Shown in pieces: positions 9,017-18,025 of a DNA stretch of 64,000 nt; the first letter of the stretch is position 1, and every line of letters begins with the position of its first letter. The position numbers and the translations under genes were made by a program. Source of the stretch: Neogemmobacter tilapiae. Lineage in GTDB: Bacteria > Pseudomonadota > Alphaproteobacteria > Rhodobacterales > Rhodobacteraceae. The notes under the pieces were generated by a model, which saw nothing but the letters and a program-made list of their open reading frames with translations, was not told the origin of the DNA and searched no databases. The stretch spans positions 1 to 64,000 of the forward strand of contig NZ_BMYJ01000005.1 in assembly GCF_014652215.1 (NCBI RefSeq), given 5' to 3'.

Positions 9017-10036
9017 TCACTCCACCGAAAAGCTGAACACCATCTCATGCCGATATTCCTGCCCCGAATTCAGCCGGGCGCTGGGGAAATGTGGTTGGTT
9101 CGGGCTGTCGGGGTATTTCTGGGTTTCCAAGGTAAACCCTTCAAACCGGCCATAGGTCTTGCCGCCCGAACCCGCCAGCCCTTCGGGGATATAGCCCCCC
9201 ACATAAAGCTGCACGCCCGGCTCGTTCGTGGCCAGCACCATCCGCCGACCCGACTTCGGATCAACCGCTTCCACCACGTCGCGCATTCCGCTGCCATTCA
9301 GGCACCAGTTGTGGTCATAGCCTGCCGCCACCGCCTCCATCCCCTGCCCGATGGGGCGCAGGGTGCGAAAATCAAAGGGCGTGCCCGCCACCGGGGCCAG
9401 CTCGCCCGTGGGCAAAAGGCCGGGGCCGACAGGGGTATAATGATCGGCATCAACGCGCAAAAGCTGCCCCAGACAATCGCCCGAACCCGCCCCCGCCAGA
9501 TTGAAATAGGCGTGGTTCACGATGTTGATCACCGTCGCCGCATCGGTTTCGGCCTGCATCACCACCGTCAGACGGTCGTCTTCGCCCAAGCTATAGGTGC
9601 AGCGCAGCACGCAATCGCCGGGAAAGCCCATTTCGCCATCGGGGCTGTTCGTGCGGAAGGTGATGCTGCACCCTTCGGCCCGCTCCACCTCCCATAGCTT
9701 TTGGTCAAAACCTTGGGGACCGCCATGCAGCGTATTGCCGCCTTCGTTCAGGTCCAACTGGTGCTGCACCCCATCCAGCGAAAACCGCCCGTCGCGGATG
9801 CGGTTGGCATAGCGCCCACATGTCGCCCCGAAATAGGCGGTGCCGTTGACGTAGTCCTCGACCCGGTCATGGCCCAAAACGATGTTGGCCAGCGTTCCGG
9901 CCCGATCTGGCACCCACAGTTCGGCCAGCCGCGCCCCATAGGTCAGAACCTTGGCGCGCAGGCCATTGGTGTTTTGCAGGGTAAAGGCGCGGACGGATTG
10001 CCCGTCCACGCGACCAAAGGTTTCCGCTGTGATCAT
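9017..10036 (-). CDS. galM: Aldose 1-epimerase (mutarotase)
   Basis: 339 aa. It interconverts alpha and beta anomers of aldoses such as galactose or arabinose, feeding the sugar dehydrogenase. Family motifs are present: GRYANRIRDGRF, GGNTLHGGPQGFD with the first catalytic His, VNHAYFNLAG with the second, and FEGFTLETQKYPDSPNQ with the catalytic Glu. Last gene of the minus-strand sugar operon; its start overlaps the preceding dehydrogenase by 4 nt. Confidence 0.92.
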   Translation of the reverse strand: MITAETFGRVDGQSVRAFTLQNTNGLRAKVLTYGARLAELWVPDRAGTLANIVLGHDRVEDYVNGTAYFGATCGRYANRIRDGRFSLDGVQHQLDLNEGGNTLHGGPQGFDQKLWEVERAEGCSITFRTNSPDGEMGFPGDCVLRCTYSLGEDDRLTVVMQAETDAATVINIVNHAYFNLAGAGSGDCLGQLLRVDADHYTPVGPGLLPTGELAPVAGTPFDFRTLRPIGQGMEAVAAGYDHNWCLNGSGMRDVVEAVDPKSGRRMVLATNEPGVQLYVGGYIPEGLAGSGGKTYGRFEGFTLETQKYPDSPNQPHFPSARLNSGQEYRHEMVFSFSVE

Positions 10037-11541
10037 CCGCGCAGATCTTCTGGCAGCAGCGCCTCGGGGATGTTCTGGAACGACACCGGCCGCAGCCAGC
10101 GGCGGATCGACATGGTGCCGACGCTGGTGGCACCAAAGTTGGTGCTGGCCGGATAGGGCCCGCCATGCACCATCGCGTCACACACCTCGACCCCCGTCGG
10201 GAAGCCATTCGCCAGAACCCGCCCCGCCTTGCGTTCCAGCACGGGCAGCAGGGTTTGTGCCTGCGGATAATCCCCCGCATCGACATGCAGCGTCACCGTC
10301 AACTGGCCTGCCAGCGAATGGGCAATCTCCAGCATCTGGGCGGCATCTTTGGCGCGGACGATCAGGCCCAAGGGGCCAAAGACCTCTTCCGCCAACAGAT
10401 GGTTCGCCAGCCAGTCATCGGCCGAAACCTCGAACAGATAGGGCGTCGCGTTGCGCAGATCACAAGAGGTCGTCAGCACCTCACGCACGCCTTTGCCCGC
10501 GGCAATCCGGTCACGACCCGAACGATAGGCCTCGGCCATCCCATCCGTCAGCATGACCTGCGGCCCCACAGCCCCAACCGCCTCTTTCGCGGTCGCCACG
10601 AAAGCATCCGCCTCCGGCCCGTCGATCACCACGGCAATGCCGGGATTGGTACAGAACTGCCCCGCGCCCATCGTCAGCGACCCAGCCCAACCCTGCGCCA
10701 AGGCCGCTCCACGGGCCGCCACGGCCTGCGGCAGCAGGAACATCGGGTTCACCGAACCGAGTTCGCCAAAGAACGGGATCGGATCGGGGCGCCGGGCGCA
10801 CAGATCGAAAAGCGCACGACCCCCGACCAAAGACCCAGTAAAGCCCACCGCGCGGATCAGCGGATGCTGCACCAGCGCCTCGCCCACGTCACGCTTGCCG
10901 CCTTGGACAAGGCTGAACACCCCCGCAGGCATTCCGCAGGCTTTGACAGCCGCATCAATCGCTTGCGCCACGATTTCGCCTGTGCCGGGATGCGCCGAAT
11001 GACCCTTCACGACAACCGGGCAACCCGCCGCCAAGGCGCTGGCGGTATCGCCGCCAGCCACCGAAAACGCCAAGGGAAAGTTCGACGCGCCGAACACGGC
11101 GACCGGCCCCACCGGGCGCTGGATCAGGCGGATGTCAGGACGGGGCAGCGGCTTGCGGTCGGGCAGGGCTGCATCAAAGCGGCGGTCCAGATAGTCGCCC
11201 TTGCGGATATGGCTGGCGAACAGGCGCAACTGGCCCGTTGTCCGCCCCCGTTCGCCTTCCAGCCGTGCTGTGGGCAGCCCGGTTTCCGACGAACCAACCG
11301 CCGTAATCTCAGCCCCAAGCGCCTCGATCTCATCCGCGATCTTGTCCAGAAACGCCGCCCGCTGTTCCCGCGTCGTCGCCGCATAGGCCGGGAAGGCCGC
11401 CTCCGCCGCCTTTACCGCTTGATCGACCAGCGCCGGGGTGCCGACGCCGAATTCATGCGCCTCGCCCGTCGCGGGCGAGGATTTGAACGTGTTGGCCGAG
11501 GCGACCCATTCGCCCGCAATCAGGTGTTTTCCGCTTAGCAT
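10033..11541 (-). CDS. Alpha-ketoglutaric semialdehyde dehydrogenase (aldehyde dehydrogenase family)
   Basis: 502 aa. It oxidises 2,5-dioxopentanoate to 2-oxoglutarate, the last step of the non-phosphorylative pentose (Weimberg) route. The sequence fits the KGSADH branch of ALDH: GASNFPLAFSVAGGDTASALAAGCPVVVKGH with K179, base E260 in FFGELGSVNP and nucleophile C297 in GAGQFCTNPG. Placement between the sugar dehydrogenase/dehydratase genes and galM supports this over a general ALDH. In the family the enzyme prefers NADP or NAD; preference is not readable here. Confidence 0.88.
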   Translation of the reverse strand: MLSGKHLIAGEWVASANTFKSSPATGEAHEFGVGTPALVDQAVKAAEAAFPAYAATTREQRAAFLDKIADEIEALGAEITAVGSSETGLPTARLEGERGRTTGQLRLFASHIRKGDYLDRRFDAALPDRKPLPRPDIRLIQRPVGPVAVFGASNFPLAFSVAGGDTASALAAGCPVVVKGHSAHPGTGEIVAQAIDAAVKACGMPAGVFSLVQGGKRDVGEALVQHPLIRAVGFTGSLVGGRALFDLCARRPDPIPFFGELGSVNPMFLLPQAVAARGAALAQGWAGSLTMGAGQFCTNPGIAVVIDGPEADAFVATAKEAVGAVGPQVMLTDGMAEAYRSGRDRIAAGKGVREVLTTSCDLRNATPYLFEVSADDWLANHLLAEEVFGPLGLIVRAKDAAQMLEIAHSLAGQLTVTLHVDAGDYPQAQTLLPVLERKAGRVLANGFPTGVEVCDAMVHGGPYPASTNFGATSVGTMSIRRWLRPVSFQNIPEALLPEDLRG

Positions 11542-11551
11542 CTGCCGTTCC

Positions 11552-12472
11552 TTAAAAGAAGAAAGCCTCGGTTTCCTTGCGCCGACCCAGGGTCAGCGCG
11601 TCCGAGACGTGGATCATCGGGGCCAGGTCCACCTCGGACTGGCCCATTTCCAGCAATTCCGCCATGCGCGCATACAGCGCCGGATACTCGCCCATGATGG
11701 TGTTTTCGCCAGCGGTGGGCTGGCCGTTCAACTCCAGAACGTTGCCACCCATCCGCAAGGCAAGATGGCCACCATCGGTCTCAATTTCAATGTCCCAGGT
11801 CTGCGGGCCGGTCTGACGCCAGTCGAAATCGGCGCTGACATTCCCGCTGAACTGCAACTGCGCCGCAATCGCCGTCTGGCGGTTCGCCGGGAATTCCAGC
11901 GTCGCCGATTGCAGATGCACGGCTTCGGGCAGGATATGGGTCATGATTGATAGGGCGTTGATCCCCGGATCGAAAACGCCCATCCCACCCGGTTCAAACA
12001 CCCAATCTTGCCCCGGATGCCATTTCCGCACATCCTCACGCCAGGTGATATGCGCTTTGCGGATCACCTTATCCGCCAGCCAATCCCGTGCCGGGGCAAC
12101 GGCATGGGCCATGCGGCTGTGCCATGTAGTGTAAAGCGTCAGCCCCCGTTCGGCGGCCAGCTTTTGCAGGGTGATCACCTCGGCCAAGGTCGCCCCCGGC
12201 GGTTTTTCCAGCATCACATGACGGCCCGCCAACAGCGCCGCTTGCGCATATTCAAAGCGCGGCACGGGCGGCAGGCACAGTGAGATCACCCCAATGTCGG
12301 GCCGTTCCGCCAGCATCTGGTGAAAATCGGTAAAGGCGGGGACGCCTTCGACCGAACCTTTGCGCGAAACGGTCGCTGACAAGTCCCACGCGTCCGATGC
12401 GTTTAGCGCCGGAACATGCTGATCAACGGCAATCTTGCCAATGCCCACAAGGGCGATCTTGGTGCCCGTCAT
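11552..12472 (-). CDS. araA: Sugar 1-dehydrogenase, Gfo/Idh/MocA family (L-arabinose/D-galactose type)
   Basis: 306 aa from ATG 12472, two nt after the dehydratase stop. A Rossmann fold starts IALVGIGKIAVDQHVPAL and has the MLEKPPGAT motif whose Lys is catalytic in this family. It resembles Azospirillum L-arabinose/D-galactose 1-dehydrogenase, which oxidises the sugar to its lactone. This araA is not the E. coli isomerase of the same name. No lactonase gene is seen in the cluster, so the lactone is opened spontaneously or elsewhere. Confidence 0.82.
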   Translation of the reverse strand: MTGTKIALVGIGKIAVDQHVPALNASDAWDLSATVSRKGSVEGVPAFTDFHQMLAERPDIGVISLCLPPVPRFEYAQAALLAGRHVMLEKPPGATLAEVITLQKLAAERGLTLYTTWHSRMAHAVAPARDWLADKVIRKAHITWREDVRKWHPGQDWVFEPGGMGVFDPGINALSIMTHILPEAVHLQSATLEFPANRQTAIAAQLQFSGNVSADFDWRQTGPQTWDIEIETDGGHLALRMGGNVLELNGQPTAGENTIMGEYPALYARMAELLEMGQSEVDLAPMIHVSDALTLGRRKETEAFFF

Positions 12473-12473
12473 C

Positions 12474-14216
12474 TTAGTGGCTTTCCCGGCCAACGGCATT
12501 GCCCCGGCAGCCTTTCAGGAAGTCAAAGTCCGCCCCGGTATGGGCCTGTTCCACCCGTTCATGGAACAGCTGCGCATAGCCCCCCATCGGCGGCGCGGTC
12601 AGTGGTTTCCATTCCGCCAGACGCGCGGCCATTTCTTCGTCGGAAATGTCCACATGCAGGCGGCGGTTCTTCACGTCCAGTTCAATCATATCGCCCGAAC
12701 GCACCACCGCCAAAGGCCCGCCAGCGGCGGCCTCAGGGCTGGTATGCAGAACCACCGTGCCATAGGCCGTGCCCGACATCCGCGCATCGGAAATCCGCAC
12801 CATATCGGTGATCCCCTTGCGCAGAACCTTGGGCGGAAGACCCATATTCCCCACCTCGGCCATGCCGGGATAGCCCTTGGGCCCGCAGTTCTTCATCACC
12901 ATGATGCAGGTTTCGTCGATATCCAGATCTTCGTCCTCGATCCGCGCCTTATAGTCGTCGATGTCCTCGAACACGACCGCCCGGCCCCGGTGCTGCATCA
13001 GATGCGGGCTGGCCGCCGAAGGCTTCAGAACCGCGCCATTCGGCGCAAGGTTGCCTTTGACCACGACAATCCCGCCCGATTGGGTCAGCGCCTTTTCGGC
13101 AGGCAGGATCACATCGTCATTGTGGTTCTGGACGTTCTTCACCTCGTCCCACATCGACTGACCCGACACCGTCAGCGCATCATTCTTCAACAGCCCAGCC
13201 TCGCCCAGCCGTTTGATGACGACCGGCAGACCGCCGGCATAAAAGAACTCTTCCATCAGGTATTTGCCCGAAGGCATCAGGTTCACGATGGTCGGCACAT
13301 TGCGTCCCCATTCGTCCCAATCGTTCAGCGTCAGATCAATGCCCACACGCCCTGCAATCGCCAGCAGGTGGATTACCGCGTTGGTCGAGCCGCCAATCGC
13401 CGCATTGGTGCGGATCGCGTTCTGGAAAGCATCCCGCGTCAGAATGTCGGACGGTTTCAGATCGTCCTTCACCATCTGCACAATCCGCCGACCCGACATC
13501 TGCGCCATCACACGGCGGCGGCTGTCCACGGCTGGGATCGCCGCGTTGCCCGAAAGGGTCATCCCCAGCGCCTCGGCCATCGAGGCCATCGTCGATGCCG
13601 TGCCCATCGTGTTGCAGGAACCGGGGCTGCGGCTCATGCTGGCCTCAGCCTCCACAAACTCCTCGGCCGACATTTCGCCCGCCTTAACGGCCTCACTGAA
13701 TTTCCAAAGATGCGTGCCCGACCCGACCCGTTCGCCTTTGTAATAGCCGTTCAGCATCGGCCCGCCCGTCACCATGATCGTCGGCAGATCGACCGAGGCT
13801 GCGCCCATCAACAAGCTGGGCGTTGTCTTGTCGCAACCGACCAGACAAACCACGCCGTCCATCTGCTGCCCGCGAATGGTTTCCTCAACCGCCATCGCCG
13901 CCAGATTGCGGAACATCATGGCCGTCGGACGAAACCCGCTTTCGCTGACCGAAAACACCGGAACATCGACCGGGAAACCCCCGGCCTCATAAATCCCGTG
14001 TTTCACCCGCTGCGCCAGATCATTCAGATGGGCGTTGCAGGGGTTCAGTTCGGAATAAGTGTTCAGGATGCCGATCACCGGACGCCCATCGAACATATCG
14101 GCGGGGAAGCCCTGGTTCTTCATCCAGCCCCGGTGATAGATCGCGTCTTTCGACATCCCCCCGAACCATTCCTGCGAACGCAGTTTGCGGGGCCATTTGG
14201 CGGGCTTGAAGGTCAT
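12474..14216 (-). CDS. araC: L-arabonate dehydratase type IlvD/Edd family enzyme
   Basis: 580 aa. Iron-sulfur dehydratase converting L-arabonate to 2-keto-3-deoxy-L-arabonate. It has the IlvD/Edd cysteine motifs VGCDKTTPSLLMG and SRSPGSCNTMGTASTM. The N-terminus (MTFKPAKWPRKLRSQEWFGG) resembles sugar-acid dehydratases rather than biosynthetic IlvD. ATG 14216 is chosen because the longer frame runs into the upstream gene. The sugar-locus context makes arabonate or a related pentonate the likely substrate; D-galactonate or fuconate cannot be excluded. This araC is not the E. coli regulator of that name. Confidence 0.85.
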   Translation of the reverse strand: MTFKPAKWPRKLRSQEWFGGMSKDAIYHRGWMKNQGFPADMFDGRPVIGILNTYSELNPCNAHLNDLAQRVKHGIYEAGGFPVDVPVFSVSESGFRPTAMMFRNLAAMAVEETIRGQQMDGVVCLVGCDKTTPSLLMGAASVDLPTIMVTGGPMLNGYYKGERVGSGTHLWKFSEAVKAGEMSAEEFVEAEASMSRSPGSCNTMGTASTMASMAEALGMTLSGNAAIPAVDSRRRVMAQMSGRRIVQMVKDDLKPSDILTRDAFQNAIRTNAAIGGSTNAVIHLLAIAGRVGIDLTLNDWDEWGRNVPTIVNLMPSGKYLMEEFFYAGGLPVVIKRLGEAGLLKNDALTVSGQSMWDEVKNVQNHNDDVILPAEKALTQSGGIVVVKGNLAPNGAVLKPSAASPHLMQHRGRAVVFEDIDDYKARIEDEDLDIDETCIMVMKNCGPKGYPGMAEVGNMGLPPKVLRKGITDMVRISDARMSGTAYGTVVLHTSPEAAAGGPLAVVRSGDMIELDVKNRRLHVDISDEEMAARLAEWKPLTAPPMGGYAQLFHERVEQAHTGADFDFLKGCRGNAVGRESH

Positions 14217-14223
14217 TTCGTCC

Positions 14224-15219
14224 TCACAGGGCTTGCACAGTGACGGCAGCGCTTTGCTTTTGGGCAAAGGCCAGCGGGTTGATCAGCGGCAGGCCAAAGG
14301 GCGCCGCTTCGATTTCAAAGACATCCCCGGCTTCGGTGTGGATGCCGTCGGCGAAAGACAGGGTTGCGGTGCCAAAGCAATGCACATGCAGATCGCCGGG
14401 CTGACGGAACAGGTCATACTTGAAATGGTGGTGTTCCAGATTGGCAAAGGTGTGGGACATGTTTTCTTCGCCCGACAGGAAAGGCTTTTCCCACAGCAAC
14501 TTACCGCCGCGTTTGATCCGGCTGGTGCCGCGAATGTCGCGCGGCAGATCGCCCACCAGGATTTCGGGGCCATAGGACGCCTGCCGCAGTTTCGAATGCG
14601 CCAGGAACAGATAGTTCACCCTTTCGGTGATATGATCCGAAAATTCATTCGCCAAAGCCCAGCCGACCCGCGCCGCCTGACCCTTGTCGCTGATCACATA
14701 GATCCCTGCGATTTCCGGTTCCTCGCCACCATCCTCGGCAAAGCCGGGCGCAACCAAGGCCTGCCCCGGATGGACCAAAGCATGACCATTGCCCTTGTAG
14801 AACCATTCCGGCTGCACACCCGGCTGGCCCGCCACCGGGCGCCCGCCTTCCAGACCCATGCGGAACATCTTCATGCTGTCCGTCAGGTTTTCGGTCGGGG
14901 CCCCCATGTTCTGGTGCATCGCATCCCGTGCCGCCGCTGATCCCAGATGGGTCAGCCCCGTGCCCGTCACATGCAGATGCGCCGGATCGGGATGGTGGAT
15001 CGGCAGGATCAGCCGCCCCTCGGCCGCCAGACGCGGCAGATCGACCGCCTCGCCCAGACCATGTTCCGCGATGACCGCCGACAGGCTGCGCCCCGTGTTG
15101 GCCGCCTTTTGCGCCAGCGCATAGGTGCTTTCCGCACCTTTCACCACTGCCGCCTCGGTGCCTTCACGGCAGACGACTGCCACGCTGCCGTCAGCGCGTT
15201 TGAACTGCGAGAGAAGCAT
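14224..15219 (-). CDS. araD1: FAH-family protein AraD1/GguC
   Basis: 331 aa from ATG 15219 (a TTG two codons earlier is possible). Its fumarylacetoacetate-hydrolase-like fold and motifs (GEEPEIAGIYVISDKG, EFSDHITERVNYLFLAHSKLR) fit GguC/AraD1 proteins, which sit beside gguAB in many alphaproteobacteria. The likely role is dehydration of 2-keto-3-deoxy-L-arabonate to 2,5-dioxopentanoate. This is inferred from the pathway gap: no DapA-type KDA dehydratase is present, and FAH proteins do the equivalent step on xylonate in Caulobacter. Confidence 0.8.
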   Translation of the reverse strand: MLLSQFKRADGSVAVVCREGTEAAVVKGAESTYALAQKAANTGRSLSAVIAEHGLGEAVDLPRLAAEGRLILPIHHPDPAHLHVTGTGLTHLGSAAARDAMHQNMGAPTENLTDSMKMFRMGLEGGRPVAGQPGVQPEWFYKGNGHALVHPGQALVAPGFAEDGGEEPEIAGIYVISDKGQAARVGWALANEFSDHITERVNYLFLAHSKLRQASYGPEILVGDLPRDIRGTSRIKRGGKLLWEKPFLSGEENMSHTFANLEHHHFKYDLFRQPGDLHVHCFGTATLSFADGIHTEAGDVFEIEAAPFGLPLINPLAFAQKQSAAVTVQAL

Positions 15220-15230
15220 TTCCAAAGACC

Positions 15231-16433
15231 TTATTTCGATTTGTTGTAGACGTCGAAGATGACAGCGGCCAAAAGCACCAGCCCCTTGATCACCTGCTGA
15301 TAGTCGATGCCGATGCCCAACAGCGACATGCCGTTGTTCATCACCCCCATGATGAAGGCCCCGACCACGACCCCCACGATCTTGCCCGAACCGCCCGTCA
15401 TCGACGCCCCGCCGATAAACACGGCGGCGATCACGTCCAGTTCAAACCCAACCCCCGCCTTCGGCGTGGCCGAATTCAGGCGCGCGGTCACGATCATCCC
15501 CGCAAGGGCCGCCAGAACACCCATGTTCACAAAGGTCAGGAATGTCAGTCGATCCGCATTGATCCCCGACAAACGCGCCGCTTTCAGGTTGCCCCCGATG
15601 GCATAAACCCGCCGGCCCATCGTCGTGTTTTCGGTGAAAAAGGCATACAGCACGATCAGCACCGACATCACGATCAGCACGTTCGGCAGGCCGCGAAAGA
15701 TCGACAGCTTATAGGCCACGAACATCAGCCCCGCCGCGACAATCGCGTTGCGCAGCATAAAGACCGAATGCGTCTCGCCCTGAATGCCAAAGCTGGCATC
15801 CTGACGGCGCTTGCGGCTGCCCTGCCAGATCATCAACAGCACCGCGATCAGCACGATAGCCATCGCCGTCACGTTCATCCGCTGCATCCCCAGCAAAGTC
15901 TCATCCGCCGTCCCGGCGAGATCGGGGATGAACCCGGTCGACATGCCTTGGAACGATTTGGGGAATTGCCCGATGGTCTTGCCTTGCAGCATCCACATCG
16001 TCAGGCCGCGGAACACCAGCATCCCCGACAGCGTCACGATAAAGGACGGAATTCGCCAATAGGCGATCCAATAGCCCTGCGCCGCGCCGATGATACCGCC
16101 AACGATCAGACAGGCGGGAATCACCAGAAAAACGGGAATCCCCATTTCAACCGTCATTGCCGCCGAGACGGCCCCGACAAAGGCCGCAATCGAACCCACC
16201 GAAAGGTCGATATGCCCCGCCACAATGACCAGCAACATGCCCAAGGCCATGATGATGATATGGGCGTTTTGCAGGAAAACGTTGGTGATGTTCTGTGCCG
16301 ACAGGAAATCGACGCCGTCACGCCAACGCAGGATCACGGTAAAGAACACTACAATCGCCGCCAAGGCGATCAGCATCCCGTATTCGCGCAGATTGGCGCC
16401 GCCCGTGGCGCTGGATTTTTTGGCTTCGGTCAT
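15231..16433 (-). CDS. gguB: Multiple-monosaccharide ABC transporter permease GguB
   Basis: 400 aa, about ten membrane spans, RbsC/XylH-like. It carries VAGHIDLSVGSIAAFVGA and ELDVIAAVFIGGASMTGGSGKI. Start ATG 16433 overlaps the gguA stop (TGATG); longer in-frame sequence lies inside gguA. It is longer than YtfT/YjfF, as expected for GguB, which works as the single permease with ChvE and GguA to import galactose, arabinose and xylose. Confidence 0.88.
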   Translation of the reverse strand: MTEAKKSSATGGANLREYGMLIALAAIVVFFTVILRWRDGVDFLSAQNITNVFLQNAHIIIMALGMLLVIVAGHIDLSVGSIAAFVGAVSAAMTVEMGIPVFLVIPACLIVGGIIGAAQGYWIAYWRIPSFIVTLSGMLVFRGLTMWMLQGKTIGQFPKSFQGMSTGFIPDLAGTADETLLGMQRMNVTAMAIVLIAVLLMIWQGSRKRRQDASFGIQGETHSVFMLRNAIVAAGLMFVAYKLSIFRGLPNVLIVMSVLIVLYAFFTENTTMGRRVYAIGGNLKAARLSGINADRLTFLTFVNMGVLAALAGMIVTARLNSATPKAGVGFELDVIAAVFIGGASMTGGSGKIVGVVVGAFIMGVMNNGMSLLGIGIDYQQVIKGLVLLAAVIFDVYNKSK

Positions 16434-17962
16434 CACGCCACCTTGCTTTCGTTCTTCAGGATCAGGGCCATGATTTTTTCCTGGCTCGCTTCTTCGCGGC
16501 TCAGTTCCCCCATGATCCGCCCCTCGTTCATCACATAAATCCGGTCGCACATGCCCAGAAGCTCCGGCATTTCAGACGAGATCATCACAACCCCCCGCCC
16601 TTCGGCGGCCAGCTTGTTCATGATCCCATAGATTTCGAACTTGGCCCCCACGTCGATGCCCCGCGTCGGTTCATCCAGGATCAGCACCTCGGGTTCGGTG
16701 AACAGCCATTTCGACAGAACCACCTTTTGCTGGTTGCCGCCTGACAGGTTCATCACCCGCTGCTGCACGCTGGGCGTCCGGATCGCCATCGCCTGCCGAT
16801 AGCCTTCGGCCACCTTTGTTTCCTGTGCCTTGTTCAGAATGCCGTTTTTCGACACGCCGGGCAGGTTGGCCAAAGTCACATTCGTCACGATCGGCTCTTC
16901 CAGCACCAGACCCAGCGCCTTGCGGTCCTCGGTCACATAGGCCAGACCCGCCGCCACCGCCTTGGGCACGGTCGAGGTATCCACCGTTCGCCCGTGCATC
17001 CGCACCTCGCCGCTGGCATTCCGCCCCCAGGACCGCCCGAACAGGCTCATCGCCAGTTCGGTGCGCCCCGTGCCCATCAGGCCCGCGATCCCCACGATCT
17101 CGCCCTTGCGCACCGTCAGGTTCACATCCTTGATCATCTGGCGGCTGTGGTCTTCCTGATGCCAGACGTTCCAGCCCTTCACCTCCATCAGCACATCGCC
17201 GATATCGGGTGTCCGTTCCGGATAGCGATGCGCCATATCGCGCCCCACCATGTCGCGGATGATCCGATCCTCGTTCACCTCATCCCGCGTCAGCGTGGAG
17301 ACTGTTGACCCATCCCGGATGATCGTCACCCGGTCCGCCACCCGCCGGATTTCGTTCAGCTTGTGGCTGATGATGATCTGCGTGACCCCCTGCGCCTTCA
17401 ACTCCAGCATCAGGTCCAGCAGTTTCTGGCTGTCGTTTTCCTGCAAAGCCGCTGTCGGCTCGTCTAGAATCAGCAGCCGCACGTCTTTCGCCAAGGCCTT
17501 CGCAATCTCGATCAACTGTTGCTTGCCCACGCCCAGCTTTTCCACCGGCGTTGCGGGGGCTTCGTCCAAGCCCACCTTTTGCAGCAGGTTTCGCGTCTTT
17601 TGAAAGGTCGACGCCCAGTTGATCCGCCCGCCCTGCGCCACCTCGTTCCCCAGAAACAGGTTCTCCGCAATCGACAGCAACGGCACCAGCGCCAGTTCCT
17701 GATGGATGATGATGATGCCCTTCTTCTCGCTGTCCGAGATCGACTTGTTGGTCAGCAGCGCGCCATCATAGAAAATATCGCCTTCATAGGTGCCATGCGG
17801 GTAAACTCCCGACAGAACCTTCATCAGGGTGGATTTCCCCGCCCCGTTTTCCCCGCAGATCGCGTGAATTTCGCCTTGTTCGACGGACAGGTTGACCTGA
17901 TCCAGCGCACGGACGCCCGGAAAGACCTTGCCGATCCCCCGCATTTCCAGAAGTGCGGCCAT
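16433..17962 (-). CDS. gguA: Multiple-monosaccharide ABC transporter ATPase GguA
   Basis: 509 aa with two ABC domains. Walker [10 protein letters not shown] is at residues 37-45, the first signature is [15 protein letters not shown] and Walker [13 protein letters not shown]. The second half has [13 protein letters not shown] and [25 protein letters not shown] precedes ATG 17962, which is preferred over a start nine codons upstream. It energises the ChvE-GguB importer. A strong hairpin separates it from chvE. Confidence 0.9.
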   Translation of the reverse strand: MAALLEMRGIGKVFPGVRALDQVNLSVEQGEIHAICGENGAGKSTLMKVLSGVYPHGTYEGDIFYDGALLTNKSISDSEKKGIIIIHQELALVPLLSIAENLFLGNEVAQGGRINWASTFQKTRNLLQKVGLDEAPATPVEKLGVGKQQLIEIAKALAKDVRLLILDEPTAALQENDSQKLLDLMLELKAQGVTQIIISHKLNEIRRVADRVTIIRDGSTVSTLTRDEVNEDRIIRDMVGRDMAHRYPERTPDIGDVLMEVKGWNVWHQEDHSRQMIKDVNLTVRKGEIVGIAGLMGTGRTELAMSLFGRSWGRNASGEVRMHGRTVDTSTVPKAVAAGLAYVTEDRKALGLVLEEPIVTNVTLANLPGVSKNGILNKAQETKVAEGYRQAMAIRTPSVQQRVMNLSGGNQQKVVLSKWLFTEPEVLILDEPTRGIDVGAKFEIYGIMNKLAAEGRGVVMISSEMPELLGMCDRIYVMNEGRIMGELSREEASQEKIMALILKNESKVA

Positions 17963-17988
17963 CGTCACCCCTTCCTTTCCTGAATGCA

Positions 17989-18017
17989 CTGGCCCGCCGG
18001 ATGGTCCGGCGGGCCAG
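17989..18017 (-). terminator. Hairpin between chvE and gguA
   Basis: Perfect 13-bp stem (CTGGCCCGCCGGA and its complement) with a 3-nt loop, 9 nt after the chvE stop. No T-run follows on the minus strand, so it is more likely an mRNA-stabilising or attenuating hairpin than a full terminator. It mirrors the ytfQ-ytfR arrangement. Confidence 0.6.
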
Positions 18018-18025
18018 ACCGAAGA

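Noticed and set aside
12435-14243. 602-codon frame opposite the arabonate dehydratase
   Set aside because: His/Arg-rich antisense shadow produced by GC-rich codon bias; the minus strand encodes a clear IlvD/Edd enzyme.
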